32,043 bases of DNA from Elusimicrobiota bacterium (GCA_016928195.1 JAFGLF010000002.1:1-32043), one strand, 5' to 3'. Positions 16,801 to 24,464 are shown, numbered from the stretch's first letter. Numbers and translations are program-made. Notes: generated from the sequence alone by a model not told the origin.

Positions 16801-18132
16801 CTCAATAACCTTCTCAAGAGCCATTTTCCTGGATGCCTTAAATAATACCGCATCTCCTTTTTTTAGATTTTTTTTCAAATATTCCGACAATTCATCTATA
16901 TTCTTAAACCATTTACCGCCGGCTGCTTCCGCAGTATTTTTCGACAAATCCCCGACAGCATAAACCACATCGGCTAATTTATTCTTATATAAAAACTCCC
17001 CGAGTTTTCTATGCTCCTCTATTTCATAATCACCCAGCTCCAGCATATCACCCAAAACCAGTATTCTTTTTTTATTATAAAATATTTTTGCAAAATTTTC
17101 AATCGCATTCTGCATGGATGCCGGATTAGCATTGTATGCATCATTCAATACAACTATCCCTCCTTTTAAAGTGACCACTTCCATTCTGCTCTTTTGAGGC
17201 ATAAAATTTTTAATTCCATTAATGATTTTATCGTCCGGAAGCCCGAGCAGAACCGCACAAGCCGAGGCAGCAATAGCATTATAGACATTAAACAGCCCGC
17301 ATAAGGGTATTTCAGTTCTCAACCTTCTCCCGTTAATTTTAAGTGTAAAAATTGTTCTATCAATTTTAAGAGAAATATCATATGCCATTACATCTGAATT
17401 ATTTTTGATACCGAATGTTTTTTTACTGCATCTTAACTTCTTAACAGCCGGTAAGAGTAATTTATCGTCGTTATTCACAACAGCAGCACCTTTATCTTTC
17501 AGGTATTTAAAGAGTTCTGTCTTCGTACTCAGTACATTTTTTATCGAACCAAAATTACCGATATGGGCCGATGAAATATTTGTAATTATTCCATAGTCAG
17601 GGTCAGCTATTTCGCAAAGATACTCAATTTCTCCGGTATGATTTGCTCCCATTTCCACAACGCAATACTTGTGTTTTTTATTAATATTAAATAGTGTAAG
17701 CGGAACACCTATATGATTATTAAGGTTACCTTGTGTTGCAACTACAGGGAACTGTTTGGCAATAATTAAACTTAATATATCCTTTGTTGTTGTTTTTCCG
17801 TTAGAACCGGTAATCCCTATAACTTTTATGTTAAATCTGCGCCTATATTGTTTAGCAAAATCCTGAAGCGCTTTTATGGTATTTTTTACAATAATACTTG
17901 GAATTTGGCATTTGGTATTTGATATTTCCGACACTACTGCAGCCGCGCCATTAGAAACCGCATTGGCTATAAAATTATACCCATCATAGTTTTCACCCTT
18001 TATGGCAAAAAACACATCGCCTTTTTTTATCGTACGTGAATCAATAGATACACCGCTTATAAAACACTTCTTATCACCGGATAGGCGTCCATTAACTATT
18101 TTTGCTATTTCTTTTATTTCTATCTTTTCCAT
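16789..18132 (-). CDS. murF: UDP-MurNAc-tripeptide:D-alanyl-D-alanine ligase
   Basis: Adds D-Ala-D-Ala to the UDP-MurNAc-tripeptide; 447 residues. Motifs: N-terminal SIDSRTIKKGDVFFAIKGENYDG, P-loop GITGSNGKTTTKD, VVEMGANHTGEI, YNAIAASACAVLLG, LNDAYNANPASM and VLGDMLELG. These are typical MurF. A four-unit heptamer tract adds ISNTKCQIP (residues 69-77) just after VVSE in the N-terminal domain, before the ATPase domain. The last codons (LRQ-type tail RLR) and TGA overlap a GATTACAG repeat word. Located between murE and mraY. The SD is weak (GGAG about 15 nt upstream). Confidence 0.96.
   Translation of the reverse strand: MEKIEIKEIAKIVNGRLSGDKKCFISGVSIDSRTIKKGDVFFAIKGENYDGYNFIANAVSNGAAAVVSEISNTKCQIPSIIVKNTIKALQDFAKQYRRRFNIKVIGITGSNGKTTTKDILSLIIAKQFPVVATQGNLNNHIGVPLTLFNINKKHKYCVVEMGANHTGEIEYLCEIADPDYGIITNISSAHIGNFGSIKNVLSTKTELFKYLKDKGAAVVNNDDKLLLPAVKKLRCSKKTFGIKNNSDVMAYDISLKIDRTIFTLKINGRRLRTEIPLCGLFNVYNAIAASACAVLLGLPDDKIINGIKNFMPQKSRMEVVTLKGGIVVLNDAYNANPASMQNAIENFAKIFYNKKRILVLGDMLELGDYEIEEHRKLGEFLYKNKLADVVYAVGDLSKNTAEAAGGKWFKNIDELSEYLKKNLKKGDAVLFKASRKMALEKVIERLR
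17903..17930. repeat. Heptamer tract (ATTTGGx)x4 in murF
   Basis: Units ATTTGGC/ATTTGGT/ATTTGAT/ATTTCCG. They are read in frame on the minus strand as ISNTKCQIP. Confidence 0.85.
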
Positions 18133-18135
18133 AGT

Positions 18136-18242
18136 TAAACGCTAATCTCCGCGAATCTTAAAACCAACGCGAATTCCCACAAATTATATTTTCCGCCGCG
18201 GCGGATACCTGCCCGACTGTCTTGGTCAGGCGGGTTTCTATT
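18136..18242. repeat. Composite spacer element (murE/murF)
   Basis: ACGCTAATCTCCGCGAATC and ACGCGAATTC words are followed by TCCGCCGCGGCGGA (18192-18205) and then a CCTGCCCGAC-TGTCTTG-GTCAGGCGGG hairpin. That hairpin is the reverse complement of the one at 24234-24263 inside rnpB. Confidence 0.85.
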
Positions 18243-18248
18243 GTATTT

Positions 18249-19733
18249 CTATTTCCTTCCGTATTTCTCAGATAATATTTTACGAACAACTTCTGTGTCA
18301 TTAAAATGTATTCTATCATCCCCTATAATTTGATAATCCTCGTGGCCCTTTCCTGCTACTAAAAGAATATCATCGGGATTACACATAGAAATTGCTTTTT
18401 CAATTGCTTCGGTTCTGTCAATTACAATTTCATAATTTTCACATTTTATCCTCTGCAGACCTATTTCTATATCAAGTGCGATTCTTTCAGGAACTTCTGA
18501 GCGCGGATTATCCGAAGTAATTATTGTATAATCAGATAACCTGCCGGAAATTTCTCCCATTAACGGCCTTTTTGAACGGTCACGGTCACCGCCACAGCCA
18601 AATACCGTAATAACTCTCTTATGCTTTATTGTTCTTGCAGCATGAATAAGATTTCCCAGTGCATCCGGGGTATGCGCATAATCTACTATTACGGTGAAGG
18701 GTTGACCAACCTCAACCGCTTCAAATCTTCCCGGAGCAGTTTTAAAGTTTCTTAAACTATCAGAAATTGTTTCAGAATTTATCCCCTGACTATAGGCACA
18801 GGCAAAAGCGGCAAGCATATTATAAATATTGTGCCGGCCAAGTAATCTGGCTTCTATCTTCACTTTTTTATTCCCAATATTTATAAAAAACTCGGTTTTA
18901 TTCCTAAGTGTTTTAATGTCTGTCGCTTTTATCTGCGCATTACTTTTTATCCCGTAAGTTATTAATGTACCGGGAACTTTTTTTTCTAATTCTCTACCCT
19001 TACTATCGTCCATATTTATGATAGAAACCTTTTCCTTTTTCCCGGAATTTGCCAAAAACTTTTCAAAAAGTAAAAATTTCGACTTCTTATACTCTTCCAT
19101 TGTTTTATGATAATCCAGATGGTCACGGGTAAGATTTGTAAATATTGCTACATCAATATCGCACCCCGAAATACGGTTTTGTACAAGCCCATGAGACGAT
19201 ACTTCCATAACAACCGTAGAAGAACCCATTTGCTTCATTTTTGACAAAAGTTCGTGTAAATCGGAGGATTGAGGAGTCGTGGTTGTAGCTGAGACCTTCA
19301 TATTCCCAAACCTGTAAAAAATAGTACCTATGACCCCTAACTTTATACCTGCATTTTGAAATATTTCTTCCAATAAGTATGTGATTGTAGTTTTACCATT
19401 TGTACCTGTAACAGCAAAAATCTTCATATCTTTTGAAGGGTTACTATAAAAATGTGATGCCATTTTTCCTAAAGAATCCGAAATATCCGCTGAAATCAGA
19501 TATGTTGCATCATTAGCCACTGATTTTTTATCATCTGTCAGCACAGCAACAGCGCCTTTCGATATTGCATCTTTAATATATCTCCTACCGTCATCTCTGG
19601 CCCCGCGAAAAGCAGCAAAAATATAATCCTTAGAAACTTTCCTGGAATCATATGTAATACCGGAGACCTCTTTTTCACAGTTCCCATAAACTTCTACATT
19701 ATCTAAATCTTTTATAATTTCGGAGATTTTCAT
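18249..19733 (-). CDS. murE: UDP-MurNAc-tripeptide synthetase, predicted meso-DAP-adding
   Basis: Adds the third stem-peptide residue in the cytoplasm; 494 residues. Motifs: TYDSRKVSKDYIFAAFRG, P-loop VTGTNGKTTITYL (110-116), EVSSHGLVQNR, FTNLTRDHLDYHKTMEEY, VDYAHTPDALGN and FGCGGDRDRSKRPLMG. The substrate-specificity motif reads DNPR (408-411, SDNPRSEVP), which in characterised MurE enzymes marks meso-diaminopimelate rather than lysine. This supports a Gram-negative-type peptidoglycan. Located between ftsI and murF. Only a weak AAAGAA lies before the ATG at 19733. Confidence 0.96.
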   Translation of the reverse strand: MKISEIIKDLDNVEVYGNCEKEVSGITYDSRKVSKDYIFAAFRGARDDGRRYIKDAISKGAVAVLTDDKKSVANDATYLISADISDSLGKMASHFYSNPSKDMKIFAVTGTNGKTTITYLLEEIFQNAGIKLGVIGTIFYRFGNMKVSATTTTPQSSDLHELLSKMKQMGSSTVVMEVSSHGLVQNRISGCDIDVAIFTNLTRDHLDYHKTMEEYKKSKFLLFEKFLANSGKKEKVSIINMDDSKGRELEKKVPGTLITYGIKSNAQIKATDIKTLRNKTEFFINIGNKKVKIEARLLGRHNIYNMLAAFACAYSQGINSETISDSLRNFKTAPGRFEAVEVGQPFTVIVDYAHTPDALGNLIHAARTIKHKRVITVFGCGGDRDRSKRPLMGEISGRLSDYTIITSDNPRSEVPERIALDIEIGLQRIKCENYEIVIDRTEAIEKAISMCNPDDILLVAGKGHEDYQIIGDDRIHFNDTEVVRKILSEKYGRK

Positions 19734-19740
19734 ATTAGTT

Positions 19741-19856
19741 CTTTTTACAACCTGACTCTACGAGAGAGCACAGCAATTTCACAAGACTACTTCGTATTGA
19801 ATAGATCCCGAATCAAGTTCGGGATGCTCCGCCACAGCTTCGGAGATGTGGGCGGC
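19741..19856. repeat. Palindrome-bearing spacer (ftsI/murE)
   Basis: ATCCCGAATCAAGTTCGGGAT (about 19806-19826) is a near-perfect palindrome, followed by CTCCGCC...GGCGG-type pairing up to the ftsI stop. No ORF. The arms show no clear heptamers, unlike most other spacers. Confidence 0.65.
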
Positions 19857-21533
19857 TCACTTCATAGCAATTTCTTTTACCGGATGAATATTCATGTAAT
19901 CAAGAATTCGCAGGGCAATCTTCCTAAAAACCGGCGCTGCTACAGATGATGCCCAGTATCCCCCCTGCGGTTCATCTATAACAACAAGTATTGTAATTTT
20001 AGGATCATCGGCCGGTAAAAACCCTCCAAAGAGCGAAACGTATTTTGTTTCAGAATACTTTTTTAGTTTTTTATCATATTTTTGTGCTGTACCGGTTTTA
20101 CCCGCAATATTTATTCCTTTAATCTTTGCTTTACTTCCGGTACCATACTCTACTACGGCTTCAAGCATATCTTTTACATGTGATGCTGTTTTCTGCGATA
20201 TAACTCTTCTTACCTTAGTCGGTTTAAAAATCTGTTCTTCTTTATCACCGCAAAAAACCGACTTTATTATTTTAGATTCCATAAGTACTCCGCCGTTAGC
20301 TATTACGGAAAATGAATTAGCAATCTGTAAAGGAGTAGCGGATATCTCTTGACCAAACGACAGCATTTCGCACGAAACACCTGACCATCTTCCTGTTGGC
20401 AGCAATCTCCCTTGATTTTCCCCTGTAAGTTCTATACCGGTAGTCATTCCGAATCCAAAAGACCTTATATATTGCCATAGACTCCGTTCACCAATACGCC
20501 GGGACAGCTTTGCAAAACCTATATTTGAAGAATATGCAAACATTTCTTCAAAAGACAGCTCTCCGTATTTTTCATGGTCGTGAATAGTAACATCTTTTAC
20601 TAGTTCGTATTCGCCATTTTCACAGAAAAATTTCTCATTTAAAATATCGGGATACTTCTCTATTGCCGCAGCAGCTGATACAATCTTGAATACGCTGCCC
20701 GGTTCAATAGCATCACTTATCGCAGAATTCTTTAACATTTTAGTGGTAATCTTTTTATTAGGATTATCTGACGGATATGACGCCATAGCAAGTATCTCCC
20801 CTGTCTTAGGGTTTTGTACGATACATGTTAACATACTGGCAGAATTATATTCATGCGCCCTTTTAAGCTCCTGTTCCACAGCATGCTGTATTCTATTATC
20901 TATAGTCAATACGACTCTTCTAATTTCATCCTCAGCTTTTTCACTGAAATTTATTATCCTGCCCTGACCGTCTCTTGTGAGTACATATTTTACCGCTTCA
21001 CCTGCCAGGAAATTATCGAATAAATATTCAACTCCGGATAAGCCTTTATTATCAACACCTACCACACCTACAACATAATTCGCAAGTGAGTTTTCAGGAT
21101 AAAACCTCAACTGTTCTTTATCGAAGTATACACCGGGAAAATTTTTTGATTTAATCTTCAGAGATTCTTCCGGCAAGAGCTTTCTTTTTATCAATACATA
21201 TCTTCTTTTTTGGTTAAGTTTTGAGGATATTTCTACCGGTGAAAGTCCGGTACATTCAGCAAAAAGATTAATATCTATTCTTCCCCTGGCCTCTTCCATG
21301 TCAATATAACACGAGTCTACCATCATGCTGGTGGCAAGAAGACGCATTCGTCTGTCATATATATCCCCTCTCAAAGAGATGTGCTTTTCAGTTCTTCTTG
21401 CCTGTATGGAAACTTTTTTCAAAAAGAAATTATGATTTACGACCTGTATCTGAAAAAGCCGGAATCCAATAACTAAAAAAACAAGCAATGTAACTGTAAA
21501 AACTGTGATAATTCTAAGTTTTGTAACTTTCAT
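19857..21533 (-). CDS. ftsI: Septal peptidoglycan transpeptidase (class B PBP, FtsI/PBP3)
   Basis: Cross-links septal peptidoglycan in the periplasm; 558 residues. One N-terminal TM helix (about 8-28, IITVFTVTLLVFLVIGFRLF) is followed by the PBP dimerisation domain (RRGDIYDRRMRLLAT-like segment at 52-68) and the transpeptidase domain. Active-site motifs are S280-V-F-K283 (EPGSVFKIVS), S335-S-N337 (YSSNIGFAKLS) and K479-T-G481 (IAGKTGTAQKYD). No PASTA domain is seen. It follows ftsL after an 93-bp inverted-repeat spacer. No SD is visible before the ATG at 21533. Confidence 0.96.
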   Translation of the reverse strand: MKVTKLRIITVFTVTLLVFLVIGFRLFQIQVVNHNFFLKKVSIQARRTEKHISLRGDIYDRRMRLLATSMMVDSCYIDMEEARGRIDINLFAECTGLSPVEISSKLNQKRRYVLIKRKLLPEESLKIKSKNFPGVYFDKEQLRFYPENSLANYVVGVVGVDNKGLSGVEYLFDNFLAGEAVKYVLTRDGQGRIINFSEKAEDEIRRVVLTIDNRIQHAVEQELKRAHEYNSASMLTCIVQNPKTGEILAMASYPSDNPNKKITTKMLKNSAISDAIEPGSVFKIVSAAAAIEKYPDILNEKFFCENGEYELVKDVTIHDHEKYGELSFEEMFAYSSNIGFAKLSRRIGERSLWQYIRSFGFGMTTGIELTGENQGRLLPTGRWSGVSCEMLSFGQEISATPLQIANSFSVIANGGVLMESKIIKSVFCGDKEEQIFKPTKVRRVISQKTASHVKDMLEAVVEYGTGSKAKIKGINIAGKTGTAQKYDKKLKKYSETKYVSLFGGFLPADDPKITILVVIDEPQGGYWASSVAAPVFRKIALRILDYMNIHPVKEIAMK

Positions 21534-21535
21534 AT

Positions 21536-21626
21536 ATAATACGATTCAAACAGATGACTGACGAATTCATACGGATAAAGACTTAAAATCTGTCTACATC
21601 CGTGACTTTTATCTGTGTGAATCGTT
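21536..21626. repeat. Inverted spacer element (ftsL/ftsI)
   Basis: ACGATTCAAACAGAT on the left pairs with ATCTGTGTGAATCGT on the right, with ACGGATAAAG and CATCCGTGAC inner words. It spans almost the whole spacer, so the transcript would form one long imperfect stem between the two genes. Confidence 0.85.
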
Positions 21627-21908
21627 TTACTCCTCTATCACTACAATATCCGATGATTTTGGGGTTACCAATCCTAATTCTTTTTTTGCAACCTTTTCAA
21701 GTTTATCCATAGCCATAATATCCATTATCTTCATCTCAAGATATTTATTTTCCTCTGATAGCATATAAATCTTATCCTTTATTTCCCTGATTTCATACCC
21801 AAGTTTAATAGCTGTATTTTTCTGCCAAACCCAGATTGCACCGCACAGAATTACAAAAACAACAATTCCGGAATAATAACCCGCACCTTTCTTTTTCCTA
21901 TCTCTCAT
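21627..21908 (-). CDS. ftsL: Cell-division protein FtsL-like
   Basis: Small bitopic protein (93 residues): basic N-terminus MRDRKKKGAGYY, one TM helix (about 13-30, SGIVVFVILCGAIWVW), then a periplasmic coiled coil (about 35-65, YEIREIKDKIYMLSEENKYLEMKI) and a short tail (KVAKKELGLVTP). Size, topology, coiled coil and position between rsmH and ftsI fit FtsL, which links FtsB and FtsQ to the FtsWI synthase. Sequence conservation in this family is low, so context carries much of the call. Its ATG overlaps the rsmH stop (ATGA), implying translational coupling. AAAGG lies 2 nt before the ATG. Confidence 0.85.
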   Translation of the reverse strand: MRDRKKKGAGYYSGIVVFVILCGAIWVWQKNTAIKLGYEIREIKDKIYMLSEENKYLEMKIMDIMAMDKLEKVAKKELGLVTPKSSDIVVIEE

Positions 21909-22789
21909 AACCTTTCTACAATCCTCATCTGGGCAGAACGCGAACGATGGTTTAATCTTATTTCTTCATATCCGGGAAAAATAGGTTTTTTGACTATAAG
22001 TTTTATCAAATTATTCTTTAATGCGGCTTTAAAAATATTCTTCAGCAACCTGTGCTCAATAGAATGAAATGATATCGCGATAATTCTTCCGCCCGGAGAA
22101 ACTATCTTAAGTGCCGATTCGAATCCGGCCACTATATTCTCTACTTCCCTGTTGACGGCAATCCTTAACGCCTGAAAGGTTTTTGTAGCAAAATGTATCC
22201 GCTTATTATGATACCACGCAGGAGTTGCTTTTCTAATAATATCTACCAATTCTTTTGTTGTTTCTATTTTTTTAGCTCTCCTGAAAAAAACCACTTTTTT
22301 AGCTATATTATCAGCAAATCGCTCTTCTGCGTACTCTTTTAATATTCCGGATAATTTTTCTTCAGAATAAACATTTAACATTTCCCCTGCTGTAATCGGA
22401 TTGTCTTTAGCAAACCTCATATCCAGCGGCGCATCATAATTAAAACTAAATCCTCTTGCCTCGTCATCGATTTGCAGAGATGAAAAACCCAAATCAAACA
22501 GTATTCCGTTTACTTTATTAATTTTATATCTCTTACAAATATTCTCAATATTTGCAAAATTGTCGTTGATGAATACTATGTTTTTATATTGTTTAAACCT
22601 GTTTTTTGATTTTTTTACTGCATCCTCATCCCAATCTATACAAAAAAGCTTTCCCTTATTGGAAAGTTTCTTAATAATCTCAGCAGTATGTCCGGCACCG
22701 CCGAGAGTACAGTCAATATATGTCCCATTTTTTTTAATGTCTAAATATTGTAAAACTTCATTCAGCATTACAGGAAAATGTATAGACAT
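21905..22789 (-). CDS. rsmH: 16S rRNA (cytosine-1402-N4)-methyltransferase
   Basis: SAM-dependent methylation of C1402 in the 16S rRNA P-site region; 294 residues. RsmH (MraW) motifs: FPVMLNEVLQYLD, TYIDCTLGGAGHTAEI, FCIDWDEDA, NGILFDLGFSSLQIDDEARGFSF, PLDMRF, and the C-terminal ALRIAVNREVE and PGGRIIAISFHSIEHRLLK. Second gene of the dcw operon, between mraZ and ftsL, overlapping ftsL by 4 nt. No SD before the ATG at 22789; the leader is repeat DNA. Confidence 0.97.
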   Translation of the reverse strand: MSIHFPVMLNEVLQYLDIKKNGTYIDCTLGGAGHTAEIIKKLSNKGKLFCIDWDEDAVKKSKNRFKQYKNIVFINDNFANIENICKRYKINKVNGILFDLGFSSLQIDDEARGFSFNYDAPLDMRFAKDNPITAGEMLNVYSEEKLSGILKEYAEERFADNIAKKVVFFRRAKKIETTKELVDIIRKATPAWYHNKRIHFATKTFQALRIAVNREVENIVAGFESALKIVSPGGRIIAISFHSIEHRLLKNIFKAALKNNLIKLIVKKPIFPGYEEIRLNHRSRSAQMRIVERL

Positions 22790-22791
22790 AG

Positions 22792-22902
22792 TACATTGAT
22801 TACAGCGATTTAGAAAAAGCGATTACATTGATAAATCTTTATCATTTATGATTTTCATCTCCGTAATCTCAGTCTTTATCACCGGAATTCCGCCATGGCG
22901 GA
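22792..22902. repeat. GATTACAGCGAT spacer element (mraZ/rsmH)
   Basis: GATTACAGCGATTT and GATTACATTGATAAATC words face inverted TCCGTAATCTC and TTTATCACCGG words. The palindrome TCCGCCATGGCGGA (22889-22902) lies at the mraZ end. Confidence 0.8.
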
Positions 22903-22920
22903 TTAGATTTTTTAACAATC

Positions 22921-23346
22921 TTATATCTCAAGTGAACTTATGTGTTTTTTAAATAATTTTTGGGCGGATCTAGTATATTTTTCCCAAAGATCTTTAGCCC
23001 ATATTTCTATCCTGTTAGATACCCCTATAATAACAACAGCATCTTTTATAGCGGCATATTGTCTTAAGTTAGACGGCAATAAAATTCTTCCCTGAAAATC
23101 AGATCTAACTTCTGTTGCGCCGGATAAAATTATTCGCTTAAACGCACGTTCTTCGGATTTATTCTTAAAAGGCAGGTCTTCCAGTCGTTCCTCAAGTTTA
23201 GACCACTTCTCAAAAGGATAGATGTATAGACACTGGTCAAGCCCTATGGTTACGATAAAATTTTTATTCTTTCCTTTTCTAAATCTGGAAGGTATAAACA
23301 AACGTCCTTTAGGATCAACTGAATACTTATATAAACCTATCAGCAT
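22921..23346 (-). CDS. mraZ: Transcriptional regulator MraZ
   Basis: DNA-binding AbrB-like protein that represses the dcw operon by binding direct repeats at its promoter. The 141-residue protein has two MraZ half-domains: LIGLYKYSVDPKGRLFIPSRFR (about 2-24) and SGATEVRSDFQGRILLPSNLR (about 75-95). The conserved D-x-x-GR core is present in both. It is the first gene of the operon, behind a strong promoter and GTGGTG repeats (23531-23549) that I read as its own operator. A GAAGG SD lies 7 nt before the ATG at 23346. The approximately 200-nt leader is filled with repeats. Confidence 0.96.
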   Translation of the reverse strand: MLIGLYKYSVDPKGRLFIPSRFRKGKNKNFIVTIGLDQCLYIYPFEKWSKLEERLEDLPFKNKSEERAFKRIILSGATEVRSDFQGRILLPSNLRQYAAIKDAVVIIGVSNRIEIWAKDLWEKYTRSAQKLFKKHISSLEI

Positions 23347-23354
23347 AAATTAAC

Positions 23355-23515
23355 CTTCACTTCGTTCAGGAACGCAAATTGTCGCAAATCCAACGCAAAT
23401 CATCGCAAACCATCTGACCAATTCAGTCAACCTGGTTATTCGCGTACATTCGCGTTATTTTTTTATATTAGCGTTTATTCGCGTGTACCGGATGAAACTC
23501 CGGTACTCATAGACA
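23355..23515. repeat. CGCAAAT/ATTCGCG repeat element in the mraZ leader
   Basis: Four CGCAAAT-type words at a spacing of about 10-11 nt (from 23373) face inverted ATTCGCG and TTTATTCGCG words. Small hairpins TTGGTCAGA-like and ACCGGATGAAACTCCGGT (about 23487-23504) also occur. It lies wholly in the 5' UTR of the dcw operon, so it is transcribed. Confidence 0.75.
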
Positions 23516-23530
23516 CTATTGGGGATAATC

Positions 23531-23549
23531 CACCACTATTCACCACTTT
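23531..23549 (-). promoter_or_regulatory. Probable MraZ operator
   Basis: On the minus strand AAAGTGGTG (23549-23541) and ATAGTGGTG (23539-23531) repeat with a 10-bp period. A weaker ATAGTGTCT follows two periods on. They lie at the expected transcription start, just past the -10 box. MraZ operators in other bacteria are GTG-containing direct repeats at this position. Confidence 0.65.
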
Positions 23550-23554
23550 AATAC

Positions 23555-23583
23555 AGTATAAAGAAATTAATGGCATTTGTCAA
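23555..23583 (-). promoter_or_regulatory. Sigma70-type promoter of the dcw operon
   Basis: Minus strand: TTGACA (23583-23578), 17-nt spacer, TATACT (23560-23555). Transcription would start near 23548, inside the presumed MraZ operator, about 200 nt before mraZ. Confidence 0.85.
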
Positions 23584-23639
23584 GATATTTTTAGAATATT
23601 TTAAAATTTTTTACGGAAGGTATACCTGAAAGACAGGTC

Positions 23640-23936
23640 TTATGGTTTTGTACGCCATGTTTTTCTGTAAATGTAAACATAACTTGAATGTTCAACGCCG
23701 TTTGCCTTACCATCTGTTCCCAGATAATTAACAAAGTAGTGTCCGACATTCCTTGCTGTTTCGTCGTTAGTCTGTATATAAAGCCAGGAGTTTTTATTTT
23801 TATCTACCTTGTGTTCTCCAAAAAGCCTACTTTCAGGGTCAGAAGTAATGCCTACATACCAATCCAAAAGCGAACCTCCATATTTACGCATATGGTTTTT
23901 AATTTCATTCTTGATGTCTTCTTCTGTATTTGCCAT
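23640..23936 (-). CDS. Unknown 98-residue protein, possibly GIY-YIG-like
   Basis: I do not recognise this gene with certainty. The charged N-terminus is followed by LLDWYVGITSDPESRLFGEH, which resembles the first strands of a GIY-YIG nuclease fold (YVGIT-x-D-P-x-x-R). A WLYIQTNDETARNVGHYFVN helix and a HSSYVYIYRKTW C-terminus complete it. The usual catalytic E/N pattern of GIY-YIG enzymes cannot be confirmed by eye. It is a single gene with its own strong promoter (24094-24122) and GGGGGGTG upstream of the ATG at 23936, preceded by two very short overlapping ORFs. It sits between rnpB and the dcw promoter. Confidence 0.65.
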   Translation of the reverse strand: MANTEEDIKNEIKNHMRKYGGSLLDWYVGITSDPESRLFGEHKVDKNKNSWLYIQTNDETARNVGHYFVNYLGTDGKANGVEHSSYVYIYRKTWRTKP

Positions 23937-23938
23937 AT

Positions 23939-24027
23939 TTATACACCCCCCAAAAATATTCTCCAGACAATCAACCAGTCACACAGATATGTACAAGTCA
24001 TATACATATGGGGTTTGTTTCTTTCAT
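23939..24027 (-). other. Two tiny coupled ORFs in the leader of the 98-residue protein
   Basis: ORF 1 (24027-23998) encodes MKETNPICI, with AAGGAG 8 nt before its ATG. Its TGA overlaps the ATG of ORF 2 (24001-23939, MTCTYLCDWLIVWRIFLGGV). ORF 2 ends 2 nt before the ATG of the 98-residue gene. This could be a leader-peptide chain or chance. Confidence 0.3.
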
Positions 24028-24042
24028 CCCACCATCTCCTTA

Positions 24043-24061
24043 GACACTGAAAGTGTGTCTG
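24043..24061 (-). other. Hairpin in the 5' leader of the 98-residue gene
   Basis: AGACACT-GAA-AGTGTGTCT forms a stem with one bulge, just before the AAGGAG of the first tiny ORF and 33 nt after the -10 box. It could modulate translation or RNA stability. Confidence 0.45.
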
Positions 24062-24093
24062 CCGTCACACAAGGAGGCGGTGGGGTCACTATA

Positions 24094-24122
24094 GTTATAA
24101 CGCAAAAATTTTATTTTGTCAA
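24094..24122 (-). promoter_or_regulatory. Sigma70-type promoter for the 98-residue gene
   Basis: Minus strand: TTGACA (24122-24117), 17-nt spacer, TATAAC (24099-24094). It lies between the end of rnpB and the small ORFs. Confidence 0.8.
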
Positions 24123-24218
24123 GGTTTTAGTGGGGGGTGTGACATTTATCACATATTCGAAGAAATCTCTCTCAGAGGTATAAAAAACAGGGGGCGTGTA
24201 AGCCGGATTCTGTTTCAA

Positions 24219-24300
24219 AACAACGCAAATTGTCGCCCGCCTGACCAAGACAGTCGGGCAGGCAAATCTAATCCCGATTAATCGGGACGTTTATTCGCGG
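24219..24300. repeat. Intergenic-type repeat element inserted in rnpB
   Basis: ACGCAAATTGTCGC, then hairpin CCCGCCTGAC..GTCGGGCAGG (24237-24263), then CTAATC, palindrome CCCGATTAATCGGG (24272-24285), then ACGTTTATTCGCG. The flanking words ACGC-AATTGTC and CTAATC...GACGTTTATTCGCG match the spacer at 29037-29087, showing that the insert is the same mobile or expandable element. Confidence 0.88.
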
Positions 24301-24464
24301 TCTCTAAGGAATCATTTCTCTAAGCCCCGATGTTACCATCGGGGTCAAGCGGTCAAAATAGAAAATTTTAACGGAGCGAACAACTCCTCTTTTCATACTG
24401 GCCTTGCTCCGGGTGGGGTTTACCATGTCCCCCGATATCACTATCGGAGCGGTGCGCTCTTACC

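Noticed and set aside
23373-23412. CRISPR-like short direct repeats (CGCAAAT words)
   Set aside because: The units are 7 nt at 10-11 nt spacing with no unique spacers, and inverted copies follow; this is the spacer-repeat family.
23619-23641. Hairpin ACCTG/CAGGT after the 98-residue gene as a terminator
   Set aside because: Only 5 bp of stem and no T-run directly after it on the minus strand.
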